This document shows positions 43,361-54,924 of a stretch of DNA of 64,000 nt, piece after piece. The stretch's first letter is position 1. Each line of letters begins with the position of its first letter. The DNA is from Emiliania huxleyi CCMP1516 (taxonomy: Eukaryota > Haptophyta > Isochrysidales > Noelaerhabdaceae). A model generated the notes under the pieces. It was given only the letters and a program-made list of their open reading frames with translations. It made no database searches and was not told the origin of the DNA. The stretch spans positions 187,489 to 251,488 of the forward strand of contig NW_005196603.1 of assembly GCF_000372725.1 (NCBI RefSeq). The letters run 5' to 3'. The position numbers and the translations under genes were made by a program.

Positions 43361-45792
43361 ATGAGCGCGGCATTTCAGAGTGTGGGACAGCTCAGCCCGC
43401 TGCCGCGCGAGGCGCTCGACATCACAGCGGCTGGGGTGCCGGCGCGTGTCGCGAAAACTCGTGGGTATCGGGGCGAGCTCATCCTCTTCACTGCCGACGA
43501 GAACATGGCCGGCTGGGGCTTCCACTTTGTCAACCAGCTGCGCAGACGCGGCCACGAGCACTGGCTGATCATGGCCGACTCCGCGGACAACTGTGCCGGG
43601 ATGCACGCGCAGTGGGAAATGATGGTGTCATCGTACAGCGAGGCGCCCCTGTCGTGTGCCTATTCCTCGTATCCCAAGCAGCACTCTGGCTGGGCGCAGT
43701 GGACACGCGCAAGCCACCCCGACAAGATGCACCAGGTCTACATCTTCTGGGCCACGCGCTGGTGGGTATCGCTCAAGCTGATGCGGGAGGGGCTCAACAT
43801 CCTCTCGCTGGACGTGGACGCGGTGCTGCTGGGCGACATCTACTCGCGGCTGCATTCGCCGCCGATGGTGCACCAAGACGTGATCATCACTCGCAACGAC
43901 GACGGGTCTCAGAGCCTCAACTGCGGGTTCGTCTACTTCAACCGGGGCGCTTCCCGGGCGCGCCGTGAGCAGCCGTCCACGTACCTCACCGCCACAAACA
44001 CAGAGGTGGACTCGCACTGCGGAGAGCGAGCACGCCCCGAGTCAGCAGCAGACGTGCCCGCGGCGGAGTGGGTGTGCGAGCTGATGTGGGAGCGGCTGCG
44101 GCTCTTCCTCGAGGTGGACCGAGTTGCGCTGCGCGACTCACCGAAGCGCGAGGTCCTGTGGGAGCAGGACGCCCGGAACGACCTCGCGCAAGCCGCTCGA
44201 GCTGAGAGAGCTGTGGCAAATGACCCTTCTCGGAGCCTTCCTATAGGACGCCTGGAACGACCTGGTCAAGTCACTCGAGCTGCGGCGGCGGGTCTTCCCG
44301 TGGGCCACCGGCTACGGCAGGCAGTCGGACCTGTGGGCGGCCCTCGGGTACGAGCGCGTGGTTGTGGGCGGAAGAAAGCACGCGGAGAAGTTTGTGGCGT
44401 GGCGCAAGCTCAAGCACGAGCGCTCGCCTCCGTTTGGTGCGCCGGACGAGCCGCCGTACGCGCGCCGCTTCTTCGAGTCGAGCCTCGAGACGCCTCTCCT
44501 CTGGCTCCCGCTCTGCTCGCCGCCGAACTCGTCCTCGGCTGCGAGCGCGGCGGTGGGGAAGGGCGAGAAGGACGGGATCCCACTCGGGCTGCTGCTGCCG
44601 CGCCCGGCCGCGCCCGGCCGGATGCTGGTCGCACCCTCGTGGCTCGCCTCGCTCGGCAACGACCCCGAGTCGGAGTGGGCGGTGCGCCTCTAGCCCCCCC
44701 CCCCCCGCCCCCCTCGCGTCGCCCCGCCCCCGCGTCGCCCCAGGTCCGCGATCAAAGCCGGCCCCGGCCCGGAGGCTGAGCCGCTGTCCCTGCCCGTTGA
44801 CGTAGGGCGTGCCAGAGGCGGCGGGCAACCCTCTGACCTACGTGCACATCACAAACATGTGGAAGTGCTTCCCTCACCCCTGCTGGTCCAAAGCGGGGCG
44901 CCTCTTTTGGCTCCGCGCGCACGGCTTTTGGGACAGCCGGCTGGACGAGGCCGGCCTCACGCCGCGCGGCTCGCCGTTCACGGCGAAGACGCGCGCGTTG
45001 GCGCTGCCCGATGCCGACATTGCCGCGCTCTCGGCGCTTGCTGAGCAGACGAAGCAGCTCGCCGCTTGGCCGGCGCCCCGCGCTCGCGGCCTGGGCTTCC
45101 GCCGCTTGCATGCAATCGTGCACAACCTGGTCACGGCGGCGGCGCTGCTCGGCCGCGTGCCGGTGATCCCGCAGGTGCCGTGCGAGCTCATCCGCGCGGT
45201 GCAGAGCCTCGCCAACCACAACACGGAGCGCTCGCGCTTCGGCATCAGCCATGCGGCGGTCGTCGTGACGGGCGCCGACCCGGCAGCGCCGGTCTGCCAC
45301 CTTGCGCCCGGGACGTGGCGGCCAGGAGGCCCTGACCAGTGCTACCACACGGCGGCAATGGGACAGTTCGACTTGCCGCGCTTCGTCGGCTCGCTTCGCG
45401 GCGCCCCGAACGGCACGCTCGCCCTCCGTCTCGCGCCGGCACTCCGCTCGGGCGAGGCGCCAACCTCGCTCAGTTGGGGAAGGGCGACGGCAGAGCTCGA
45501 GCTGGCGCCGATCCGCGATCTGTGTGGTGCCGCGGCGCGGCTTGCGGATGTGCCGCTCGTGCACCTCTCCGGGCTGATGCCGCCCAACGGCGCGGAGGAG
45601 GTCCCCTTGCTTGATGTGCCGCTCCCGAGCCGCGAGTTTCGGTCCGAGCGGCAGCGCAGGGAGAATGGCGCTCCGCGGTGGCCGTCGCTGCTCAAGGGCA
45701 GTAACCTCAAGGAACTTGCGAGTGCGTGCCCGGGCGCCGGAAATCTCATCGACTACCGTAAGCAGTGCGTCGGTTTCTTCTTGGCCGAGTGA
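43361..45792 (+). CDS. GT77-type nucleotide-diphospho-sugar transferase
   Basis: The first exon carries the PF03407-like pattern: ENMAGWGFHFVNQLRRRGHE, HWLIMADSADNC, then QVYIFWATRWWVSLKLMREG and the DXD metal site LDVDAVLLGDIY, followed by NCGFVYFNRG. Such enzymes add arabinose, galactose or xylose to glycoproteins or glycans in the Golgi; the sugar is unknown here. Exon 43361-44167 joins 44247-44678 in phase (EQ/DAWNDLVKSLELRRRVFPW) across a 79-base intron that would start GA. A last exon at 44806-45792 reads GNPLTYVHITNMWKCFPHPC and LLGRVPVIPQVPC. In the intron 44679-44805 a C14 run follows the donor. A further in-frame intron near 43950-44050 is likely. No N-terminal anchor is visible. 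Confidence 0.8.
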
Positions 45793-46388
45793 GAACCGGG
45801 CACTGGTGAGATGAGCGGCTGGCTGGAGCGTCTTCGCGCACAGGGCCGTGTGTGGTGGGGTGTCCAGGCAGGCCAAGTGTGAACGGACAGCTTTCAGTGA
45901 GGCCATTTGGGTCGCTCACCTCTGTGGGTGTTGGGGACCGGCGAGGCGCGCAGGCGGCAGCCGGCAGCACGCATAGCGCGAGGTGTGCGGTGTGCGTGGC
46001 GTGCACGGTCGGGCTCGGCAGTGGCCAGTGCCTACATGGGGAGGTGGGGCAGGGGGAGCGGGGAGGGGACCTTTCAGAGCTGCACAAAATTCGGTCAGAA
46101 AAAAATTGCGTTTTATCCTGCGAAAGACACTACTCTCCCCCTCCCGTCTCTCGAGTGATTCTGAGATCAGGTTGGGCGACTGGCAGACATTTCAAAATCG
46201 AGGAGCGCTCTAGCGACGAGCCCCAGCGCCGGGGTTCGGGGCCGCGTAGGCCCCGAGATTTTTTGGCGCATTTGTGCTTTGAAAACACATTTTCCAAGCA
46301 AAAAGTGTGCTCTCACATCTCCACACATTCACATACTCGACAACTCGAGCCCGGCCGATAAATCAAAGCTCAATTAATACTGTATTCG
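45793..46388. other. Intergenic between convergent genes
   Basis: About 600 bases. Short ORFs only, none convincing. An AAAAAAATTGCGTTTTATCC stretch lies near 46098. Confidence 0.45.
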
Positions 46389-48827
46389 CTAGCCGTCAGC
46401 CATCTCGTTTGAGCCTTTGGCATGGTCAGGCTCGGACTGAGGCGCTGCGCCCGGGCGCTCGCTCTCGGTAAGGACGACGACCGAGAAGAGGTCCTCGTCA
46501 ACGGGTGGCGCTACGCGTGACATCTCGTTGCTTGCGAGCGCGACGCGGGACACTTCTGGCACGGCGCTGCTGCTGGTGCGAGCTCGCGCCCGCACCGCGC
46601 CGAGCTCAAGCCCGGCGCGAACGGCGCCCATCACTCCGCCCCCTCTCCGCCCGCCGTGCGCGCGAGCGTGCGCGCAATAGAATAGCGGCACGAGCAGCAG
46701 CGGGCCCAAGGAGTAGACCCAGCCGACGGCGAGCGCCCAGCCGGGGAAGCCTCCGAACGGGCTCGAGCCCTCGTGGATGACCTAGAGTGAGGGTTCGTGG
46801 AAGGGTCCGAGAAGGGTCCGAGAAGCCCCCGAACGGGCTCCCTCGTGCACGACCTGCGCGAGCAGCAGCAGCGAGAGGGTAGCGGGCAGCAGCCACTGCC
46901 AGCAAAAGGCCCACCACGGCGCGAGGCGCTGGTCCTCGGGAGGGAGGGACTCGAGCAGCCGCCGCGCGCCGTAGGCGAGGGAGACGAGGAGGCACTGGGA
47001 GAGCCCCACCACGATGGTGAGGAACATGGGCACAAAGTGGTCAGAGAGGGTGAGCCAGTAGGTGCCCGCGCGCGACACGTAGATTAGGCCGCTGACGAAG
47101 CCGAGGAGGTGGAGGGGCGGGGCGACGCGGCGAGCAGTCGTGCCAAGCCGCTCGCAGAGGGCGGTGGTGAGCGGCGAGGTCATCGAAACGGCCGAGGAGA
47201 TGCCGAGGTTAAGCAGCATGAGGAAGAAGAGGGCGGCCCAGAGCTGCGGCAGCGGCATCAGCCCCATCGCGATCGGGAAAACCTGGAAGGCGGGCAGGGT
47301 GTCGGAGGTGTGTCGGAGGTGTGTCGGAGGTGTGTCGGAGGTGTCTCAAGACCTGGAAGGCGAGAGCGGGTCCCGACTGCACGAGCGACTCGAGCGGCTC
47401 GCCTAGCCGCAGCGTGTCGACATGCGCGTCACGGCTCGCGGGGGGCGGGGTGCAGAGCCGACGGCGGAGCAGCTGCGCCGGTGGTGTGTGAGATGAAGCC
47501 GAGAAAGCCAAAGACGGTGCCGCCGGCGAAGAGGGAGAAGGCCGAATTGGAGAGAGAGACGATGATGGCCGAGCGGCCGACGGGCGTGCTTGGAGGCGAG
47601 AAGCTCGCGTAGGTGGTGAGTGTGCCTGTATGGTGTGTACGTATGTACAGACTGTACAGTATGTGTGTATCTAGCTCGCGTAGGTGGTGAGTGTGCCGAG
47701 GCCGGCCGAGACGCCGAAGAAGAGCTGCGAGACGGCGGCGACCTGCAGGGTCGCATGCAGCGAGTGTGAAGAGACGCTGTCGACGGCGCGCCGACCGCAG
47801 CTCGTGGGCGGCGACCCAGATGGAGGGCGAACAGATCGCGGCAAAGTCTGGCGAGAAGAGGGTGCGTATCCCGGCGCCGGCGCCAGGCAGCGTGACGGCG
47901 CGCGCGAAGAAGGCGGCCAGCACGGCGAACGGCATCGGCATCAGCAGCTTGTTGAGCGCGCCGATCGAGGAGGCGCCGTCGCACGCGCCGAGGCAGACCA
48001 CCGCCCAGACGAGTGCATACCTGAGGCCGGCGTGGCAGCGTCAGGGTTTGTGTCCCGAGGCGCGAACTCCCGACCCGCCAGCAATCGCGCGCCAGCCGCA
48101 CAGCGGGCCGACAAGCCCGCCCGTCTCGGCGACGCCGGAGGAGACTTGCAGCACCTCCTCGCGCCAGAAGGAACGCACCGCGGCGAGCGCCGCGTCCGCC
48201 TCCGTCTCGCCCCCCGCCTCCCCCGAGCCGGGCTGCAGCCCCGAGCTAGCCTCCGCTCCGTCCAGGCTGGAGCTCGACTCGGAGAGAGAACGCGCCGCCT
48301 CCTCGACCGCCCACGGCTGCGGGTCTCGAAACGCGTTCACCAAGTAGACGAGGCAGTAGGCGAGCAGCGTCTGGGGCGGGGGTTGGGGCCAGACTGGTGG
48401 GGCCCCAGCAGTCTGGGTCGGGAGAGCAAGGGCACTCGAGGCTGACCTGGTAGTACTGGGCGCTCAGGAAGGTGCCCACGACTGTGGCCCAGCCGAGCCC
48501 TTCCCACCGAGGGGCAATGTGCGCGACGAGCGCCACGTGCCCACGCTGAAGCCGCTGCCCGAGCGCAAACTCGAGCACGACCATCGGTATTGCAGCAAAG
48601 AAGAGCGCGATCAGATAGGGTAGCATGAACGCACCGCCTCCGTAGCTGTAGGCCATCATCGGAAAGCGCCACACGTTCCCAAATCCGATCGCGGAGCCGA
48701 TTGATGCCAGGAGGAAGGTGGTGTGAGACGACCACCGCGACCGTGGCTTGCCATCCGTCGCTTCCGCTGCGTGTGCGCTGGCCCGAGCAGGCGAGTTCTG
48801 CTGCTCGTCTCGGGCGAGCTCTGGCAT
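46389..48827 (-). CDS. SLC6/NSS-type sodium-coupled symporter
   Basis: The N terminus after Met 48827 is polar; then RSRWSSHTTFLLASIGSAIG and FGNVWRFPMMAYSYGGGAF form the hallmark first helix with the Na+-site GNVWRFP motif, followed by IPMVVLEFALGQ. Later exons give RYALVWAVVCLGACDGA, NKLLMPMPFAVLAAF, GTLTTYASFSPP, FGFLGFISHTTGA, SGPALAFQVFPIAMGLMPLP and LNLGISSAVSMTSPL: the order of helices 5-10 in the family. It would import an amino acid or related solute with Na+. Three introns are sharply defined (47696-47627, 47352-47283 and 46853-46782), each 70-72 bases, and each starts with a copy of the next exon start. The first of these is GC-AG. Confidence 0.85.
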
Positions 48828-51553
48828 CGTAGGCTTTCGAGCGAGCCACCGAGTCGACGGCGTGAAGATTTTTTCTTTTTCTTTTTTTGAGCTTCCATCA
48901 AGGTTAATAATAAACAAACGCAAGGCGGAGAGGCACATCGCTCTCGGGCCCACGGACATCCCGCACACCCGCCGCCCCCGCGCGCCCCCCACCCCGGCCG
49001 GGAGAAAGGGGAGTGACAGTTTGGGACGACGGCAACAGAACGAGTGTCTTGCACTCCATATGTGTACGCCAACTCAGGGTGTGTGGCAGCCAGCTGGCTG
49101 CGTGTCTTGTGAGCCTTTTGTGTCTGTGTGTCGCTCGTGCGTGTCGTCATCATCTGTCCAGCGTCCACCCATACCGCGTTGGTGTCCAGTCCGAGCCTGG
49201 CTGTTCTTCACCTTTCTACCTACCTACCTACTCCATGTGCAACGAGTGTCTTGCACTCCATGTGCAAGAACGCAGAGAGAAAGAAATGAAAGCCGCCCGG
49301 CACACAAGTCCGGCTCACGCGCCCCGACTGTGGACTGACCGATCTACCGCACTGACCACTTCCGTCGACCGTCCCCTCGCTCCCAAGACCCAACCCATCC
49401 ATCCACCTCGCCTCGGGCCGCGCCGCGCGATCTCGGGCGATCTCGCGCTATCTCGGGCGATCTCGGGGCCGCGCCGCGCTATCTCGGGCGATCTCGGGGC
49501 CGCGCCGCGCTATCTCGGGCGATCTCGGAGCGTCGCTCGCGCGGCGGCACACCTGCTCAAAAAAAGGAAGGGCCCGGTTGGAGCCACGGGGCTCACGTGC
49601 TCGCTCGGTGCGCCGCCTCACTCTGCGCCACTTTTGAGGCGCTGGCGAGGGCCGGTGTAAAAGCGCTTTTAGGCTCTTCCGTCTTGGTGCAAGGATTTTA
49701 TTTCTCGGCTGCGTTGGCTCGCCAGAGCCTTTGTTCTCGATGGCGCTGACTGGGGCGTGGAGCACTTGGAGGGGGGGGGGGGGGGGTTTCGTAAAGAAGC
49801 AAAAACGCAACGTCGTCCGGGTTCTGTCGTGTGTCGAGCGTGCGGGCGGCGGAGGCGAGGCTGAGCCTGAGGGCTGCGAGGCGAGATGTGTGCATGGCGA
49901 GAGCTAAGAAGAGCTAGTCGGTCTCGGGCACCGTACCCATACTACTCAAAAGTACAATGTGCTGCCACAAAGCACCACTAGCGATTTCGCGCGGAGGGCG
50001 TAGTGAAGCGCTGGGGCGCTCACTGTGTGTTATTCGGGTGGGGATCCATCAGTGGTAACCGGCTTTAGTCACAGGTCCAAGCTCAGACGCCACACCAACA
50101 CCACAAACACGCTCACTTCGCCGCTGCTGTAGATGGGCCCCCGGGGGCCCATACTACGTCGAAGTACGGACCCGATCTCGGCACTCACGGGCTGCCACGC
50201 GCCCGCGCGCGGCGCGGGCCGCACCGCCCATGCCCCCGGACACCGACCCCCCGCCTCTCGGCCCTCTCGGCCCTCAGGGGCGTGCGGGGGACCGGCGAGG
50301 GGCGCGCGGCGCGCCGCCTGCAGAGCCGCCAGAGGCATTGTCGCCTCCGCTGGCGGGGTCCCGCGCGTCCACCCGCGCCCGCGCCCGCCCACGCCGCGCC
50401 CGCGGGCTCCGGATGCGCCGCCATCCTTCACCTTCTTCTCGATGGCAGTCCGCGTGTGCTTGTCGACGGGTCGGCGGCGTGGTCTCGAGGGGAAGGATGG
50501 TCGCCGGCGGCCGCAACTCCGCCGCCGTCGCTCCGCCGGCTCTGACCGAGTATCGGGCGTTGAGGGCGGCGGCGCAAGCGGGTCTGGCGCATCCATCGCC
50601 ACGAGCCTCGCGACCGCGGTCGTGGCACACCTGGCGGCGGCTCTCGGGGCCGTCTCTACGGCGCTCGACGCCGTGTGAGGTCGCCGGCGGCCGCAACTCC
50701 GCCCCCGTCGCTCCGCCGGCTCTGACCGAGTATCGGGCGTTGAGGGCGGCGGCGCAAAGTGGGTCTGGTGCGCCACGGCCACCACCCTTGCCGCCGCCCT
50801 TGCCGCCGCCCTTGCCAGCCTTTGCCGCCTTGCCTCCGCCGCGGGCGGCGGTGGGAGCGGCCTGCTGGGCTAGCATGTTGTCCTTGCTGGGGACGGGCAC
50901 GTGGAACGCACGTTACATGTTTGAACGGCCTCCAGAATTCAAACAAAAAATAGCCAAGGCCCTCTCGCAACCCCTCCGACCCCCCGGGACCCGTGGGCGT
51001 CGAAGAGGCGCTCTCGGGGGGCCGTTCTGAGTTCATACTACCTCGAAGCACACACACTGTACTGCGTCAAAGCACCGGCCCTGAGTCCGTAGTGCGAGAG
51101 TTACACACACACGACACACACGACACGACACGACAGGGACACAGACACAGACACAGACACAGACACAGACACACACTGCGCTCCCCTCAGCTCCCGCGTG
51201 GGCAGGGAGACGCGAGCCCGACCGACGGACGGAGTCCGGTGGTGGAGGCCCACGCAGCCAGCCCCTGTGCGTTGCAAAGGTTGGTGCTGAGCCGCCGCCG
51301 CCGCTCGCTCTCGATACTCGAAAAGCGTCGCGTTGCTGCCCGTTCCCGGAGCGACAAGCGCTATGCAAAAAAAATTAACAAAAAAGAATTCTTAAAATAC
51401 AAGCCTCTCTCACAGCACACTGGCACGACAAGGGCGCGGACTGGCGCGGACTTGCACACTCACCCGGGGAAAAAAGAATCCGGTGGTCGTACTTGCTCAT
51501 CTCCAAACGCCCAGCAGCGCTCTACCCAGCACTCCACGCGGACCAATCTCTCG
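48828..51553. other. Repeat-rich intergenic region
   Basis: Contains a minisatellite of three units of about 31 bases (49419-49530, GCGCTATCTCGGGCGATCTC core), a G20-like run near 49770-49789, a 20-base perfect palindrome at 50133-50152, a 78-base direct duplication (50500-50577 and 50680-50757) and an (ACAGAC)n stretch at 51141-51172. A minus-strand frame from 50900 reads a Gly/Lys-rich start (GKAAKAGKGGGKGGGKGGG) but does not amount to a supported gene. Confidence 0.5.
51372..51478 (-). promoter_or_regulatory. Recurring upstream motifs, minus orientation
   Basis: On the minus strand GCCAGTCCGCGCCC, TGTGCTGTGAGAGAGG and AATTCTTTTTTGTTAA follow one another as they do before the Iwr1 gene. 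A minus-strand gene starting below 51370 would be expected; only a weak frame is present (51368-51033). Confidence 0.4.
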
Positions 51554-52801
51554 ATGACGCGCTCGCTCATCGTAATCCGCAACGCGGCTGGTGACATCCT
51601 CCAAATCATCTACATCGGCCACGACGGCTATGAGTCCGGCATCGGCATCGACCTGGCACGCACACTGCTCACTGACGAGGCGGAGGGCTTTGGATCAATG
51701 GTTGCCGCCTGCGACGCTCGTACTCGAACAATCGTATCATGAGGACAAGCCCGTGATTGACTACCACTCGCTGCTGCGTTGCGACGAGAAGACCATCGCT
51801 GAGATGCGTGGCGAGCCACCGATGGGATACGAGGCCGGCGTCATGATGGACTATGTTTTCACCGTGCGCGAGGGCGCTGCCGGCGGCTCGCCAGAAATCG
51901 CCGTGACGAGGTGCGGAGAGGCAAGCCCTGGCGCTCCGCTCACACCGAGCGCTTTCATCGAAGAGCACGCCGACCAGCCGAACTCGGAGGACGCACCTGG
52001 AGCACCTAGGAGCCTCCACGCGGCCTTTCTTGCAGACTACCACGCCAAGCCGCTGCCGTCCTTCGCGCCCGCACCCGGCGGGGTTGCGCTCCGAGTCTCG
52101 TCAGACGACCGCGGTGACTACCTTTGTCTGCTGCTGCAGGGCGACGGCTGGGGCGACTACTTGGCCGACGCGCTGCCTGTGCCCTGATCCGACGCGGCGT
52201 GGAGGGGTTCGACCGCTTCGCCACCGAATGCCTGGTCGACCTCAAGCGCGGGCCCGGCCGAGTCTTTGCCACAACGGCCGCCCTGCTCCCACCGGGCGTC
52301 CCAGTGGTGTTGGTTCACCTGCAGGAGGAGCGCCGCTCTACGCCGAATGTGCAAGTCTCTGTTCGGCGCGGCACGACCACGATCTTCGCTGCTGCAATGG
52401 CAATTGGCTACACGCGCGAAGGCGAGGGGTTAGACATGCGCATCTTCCCGCCACCAGCTGATGACATGATGGACACGATGCAGCCGGCGCTCGATCAGCT
52501 GGCCGACCACCTTCGCTCCTCCTGGACGCCGAGCAAGCACGAGCACTTCCCGCTGGCGGTGAAGGAGCGGGCGGTGCAACTGCTGCTCATCGGCCACGCG
52601 CTGAGCGCCAGCGTCGGCGTCGGCCTCAAGGACGTGTGGCTCAGCCACCTGATGCCGCAGGCACTGGCGCATGTCCGCGTGATACGCCCAAAAGCTTTGA
52701 TCGAGGACGTGAGCGGCGAAAGCGAGGACAGCGAGGAGGAGGACTTGCCCGCACAGACTGTGCAAGTCCTCGCACAGCAGGCGCAGCACATGAACAACTG
52801 A
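51554..52801 (+). CDS. Conserved-looking protein of unknown family, frame interrupted
   Basis: Coding signal starts MTRSLIVIRNAAGDILQIIY (51554), continues as KPVIDYHSLLRCDEKTIAEM and VMMDYVFTVREGAAGGSPEI, and then IRRGVEGFDRFATECLVDLK and VLVHLQEERRSTPNVQVSVR, ending in an acidic stretch (EDVSGESEDSEEEDLPAQTV). The frame changes near 51725 and near 52185 without plausible introns, so there are two indels or unrecognised splices. I do not recognise the domain; the strands and helices look like a folded globular protein. No membrane helices. Confidence 0.5.
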
Positions 52802-53269
52802 GGTTCGTGTCGATGGGGCGGCCTCGCCCGTCGCCGCGCAAGCACCGCGCCGCCACCAGCGCTGGGGCCGCGCCCTCCTTCCATCGTGTTCGGCGGTCCC
52901 GACTCGTGTTGTGTGTGTTTCGCTGTTGCATGTGTCGCGAGGCGTTCTCCTTCACGCGAATGCGACGTACAAATGTTCCCCTCTTGCCCGCGTGCACACA
53001 CACACACCCGCACGTCGACGTCCTTGTCCTCCCTGGCGTAGCGATACTCGCCGCCATAGGACGGTATGCGGCGATCGCCGCCCACGCTACCCTGCCCCCC
53101 CTAGTATGCCATCGACCTGTCCCCTGCCCCCTGCCCCCTCTCGCCCTTGCTCTTCCTCTCTCCCTCCATTCCCTCGCCCCCATACCCCTCACACTCTCCT
53201 CCATCCCCCTCCCCCTCCTCCTCGCCTCCCTCTCCCTCCGCGCGGTAGGGCCCATGCCCCTCGACCATG
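52802..53269. other. Intergenic, pyrimidine-rich
   Basis: 53100-53260 is an irregular CCCTCTCCC-type tract. No gene supported. Confidence 0.45.
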
Positions 53270-54823
53270 TTCCCCGGTAGAAAGCCTCGGTGTTGCCGAA
53301 GGCGACAAAAGCGCCCTTCCGACCATGCTCCCCGCCGCTGGTGAGGGGGCAGACAACCTTGACATCGCCCGAAAAGCGCTTGCCGCCCCTGCCAATGTTG
53401 CACGCGTCCACGTCGGGTTGTTTGTTGTAACTCTGACCGAGGTGGCCTTTCGGCTCCATTCGCACAGCGGTGCCCCACGCGGCGCATAGGGCGAGGATGA
53501 GGCGCTGAAGTACACACTTGTGTCTGGTATTGTGGCTCTGCTGCGGCACGTTGACAGCAGCGTCGCCGAACTCGTCGTGGATCTTCTTGTTCCGAGTCTT
53601 CTTGCCCGCCGCCGCGGCCTGGCAGGCCGCGTCGAGGGGAAGGCCCAGGCGGCGCTGCACCGAGATCCGCATCGCCCAAGTCTCCATTCGCATGTCATCC
53701 CGCATTGGGATGGCGTTGAGGAAGGCGCCGGCGCCGTCTTGGCTCGCCGCCACGAAGCGGACCGCCTCCCGCCAGGCCGCGTGCTTCGCCCGCTCCCTGC
53801 CCTCGGCGCGCGCCTTGCCCTTCTTGCCACGAGGAGCAGACCGCGATCCCGCGGAGCCCCCCTCGGCGAGCTCCTCTGCGAGGTCGCGCCAGTTCCTGTT
53901 GTGGACCACCGTCGTGAAGCGCCGCCGCGCCTGGTGTAGGAACTCGTGCTTGGACGTGAACTCGGCGAGGGCGAGGGGCAGCAGCTCCTTGGCCTCGACG
54001 AGAGTATGCGGCCGGAAGCGCGAGAGAGCGCGCCTTCCTCTCAGCCGACTCTGGCGGCTGTGCGGAGGCGCGCAGCTTCTCGCCCTCGTCGGGCTCGTCC
54101 CACGGCTCCACCTCGACGTCCGGGGGCCTGCCCGTCGTGCCGCCGACCAGGTGCGTCGAAGTACTCCGCCTTTGTCTTGTCGTCCCACACCTTCCACTTC
54201 GCCGTGATCTTGCCGTGCTCCTCCTTGAGCCTGTTGTGCGCCGCACGCAGCTCGTCGAAATCGGAGCCCGGCGCCTTGCTCACGTCAAGGTCGCGGAAAG
54301 GAGCGTGCAGATGGCGCATCGGCCCGGCGACGGGGGCCCATGTGCCAATCCACGCCGGCTCACGAATGTCCACGGCGCTGGTGAGGCCCATACCGCCCAT
54401 CTTGACGGGCAGGCGCGCCTGCCTGCGCGCCCGCTCCCAGCGCTTGCCGGCGGCGCCGACCCGTGCCCCGCCGACGAGCTTGTATAGCGCCGTGTCAATC
54501 AGCTCGTCGTGCCTCTCCGCTGCCGGGAGGGTGACCGACGGCGGCATGGCGCGCAGAAAGAAGGTGAGCGTCGTGTTGCTGCAGAAGCGCAGGACCTGCA
54601 TCACCTACTGCGCCGTGTGGATCTCCTTTGTGTCGCGCAGCTTGAGGATGCCCTCGAGCGGCTTGAGCGCCCTCTCGACCCTCGCGACGAGCTCCGTCTT
54701 CCTCCACTCGTCGTCTCCGAGGAAGGAACGCCCCGAGTACGCGGATGCCTCGCAGGGTGCCGCCCGCGTACTTGCCGTCGGGAGGCGCCGCCGGCGTGCC
54801 CCTCACGCTCGGGTAGTCGCGCA
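53270..54823 (-). mobile_element. LINE-type reverse transcriptase element, C-terminal part
   Basis: Reading from the gap edge on the minus strand: GIRVLGAFL (motif E of reverse transcriptase), FCSNTTLTFFLRAMPPSVTL (thumb), RLPVKMGGMGLTSA, then FLNAIPMRDDMRMETWAMRI and RRLGLPLDAACQ, then HDEFGDAAVNVPQQSHNTRH and QPDVDACNIGRGGKRFSGDV followed by KVVCPL. The PD...DVK pattern and the preceding H/RH residues suit a PD-(D/E)XK-like endonuclease. FVAFGNTEAFYRGT is close to KFAFGNTEERARL of the element at 6.1-8.6 kb, so both belong to one family. The coding frame shifts two to three times. The catalytic part of the polymerase would lie in or beyond the gap. Confidence 0.75.
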
Positions 54824-54923
54824 NNNNNNNNNNNNNNNNNNNNNNNNNNNNNNNNNNNNNNNNNNNNNNNNNNNNNNNNNNNNNNNNNNNNNNNNNNNNN
54901 NNNNNNNNNNNNNNNNNNNNNNN
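54824..54923. other. Assembly gap (100 N)
   Basis: Run of 100 N; it separates the reverse transcriptase fragment (-) from the 5' part of the tudor-like gene (+). Confidence 1.
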
Positions 54924-54924
54924 T

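Noticed and set aside
49419-49530. CRISPR-like array from 31-base units
   Set aside because: Only three tandem units with no spacers; a minisatellite.
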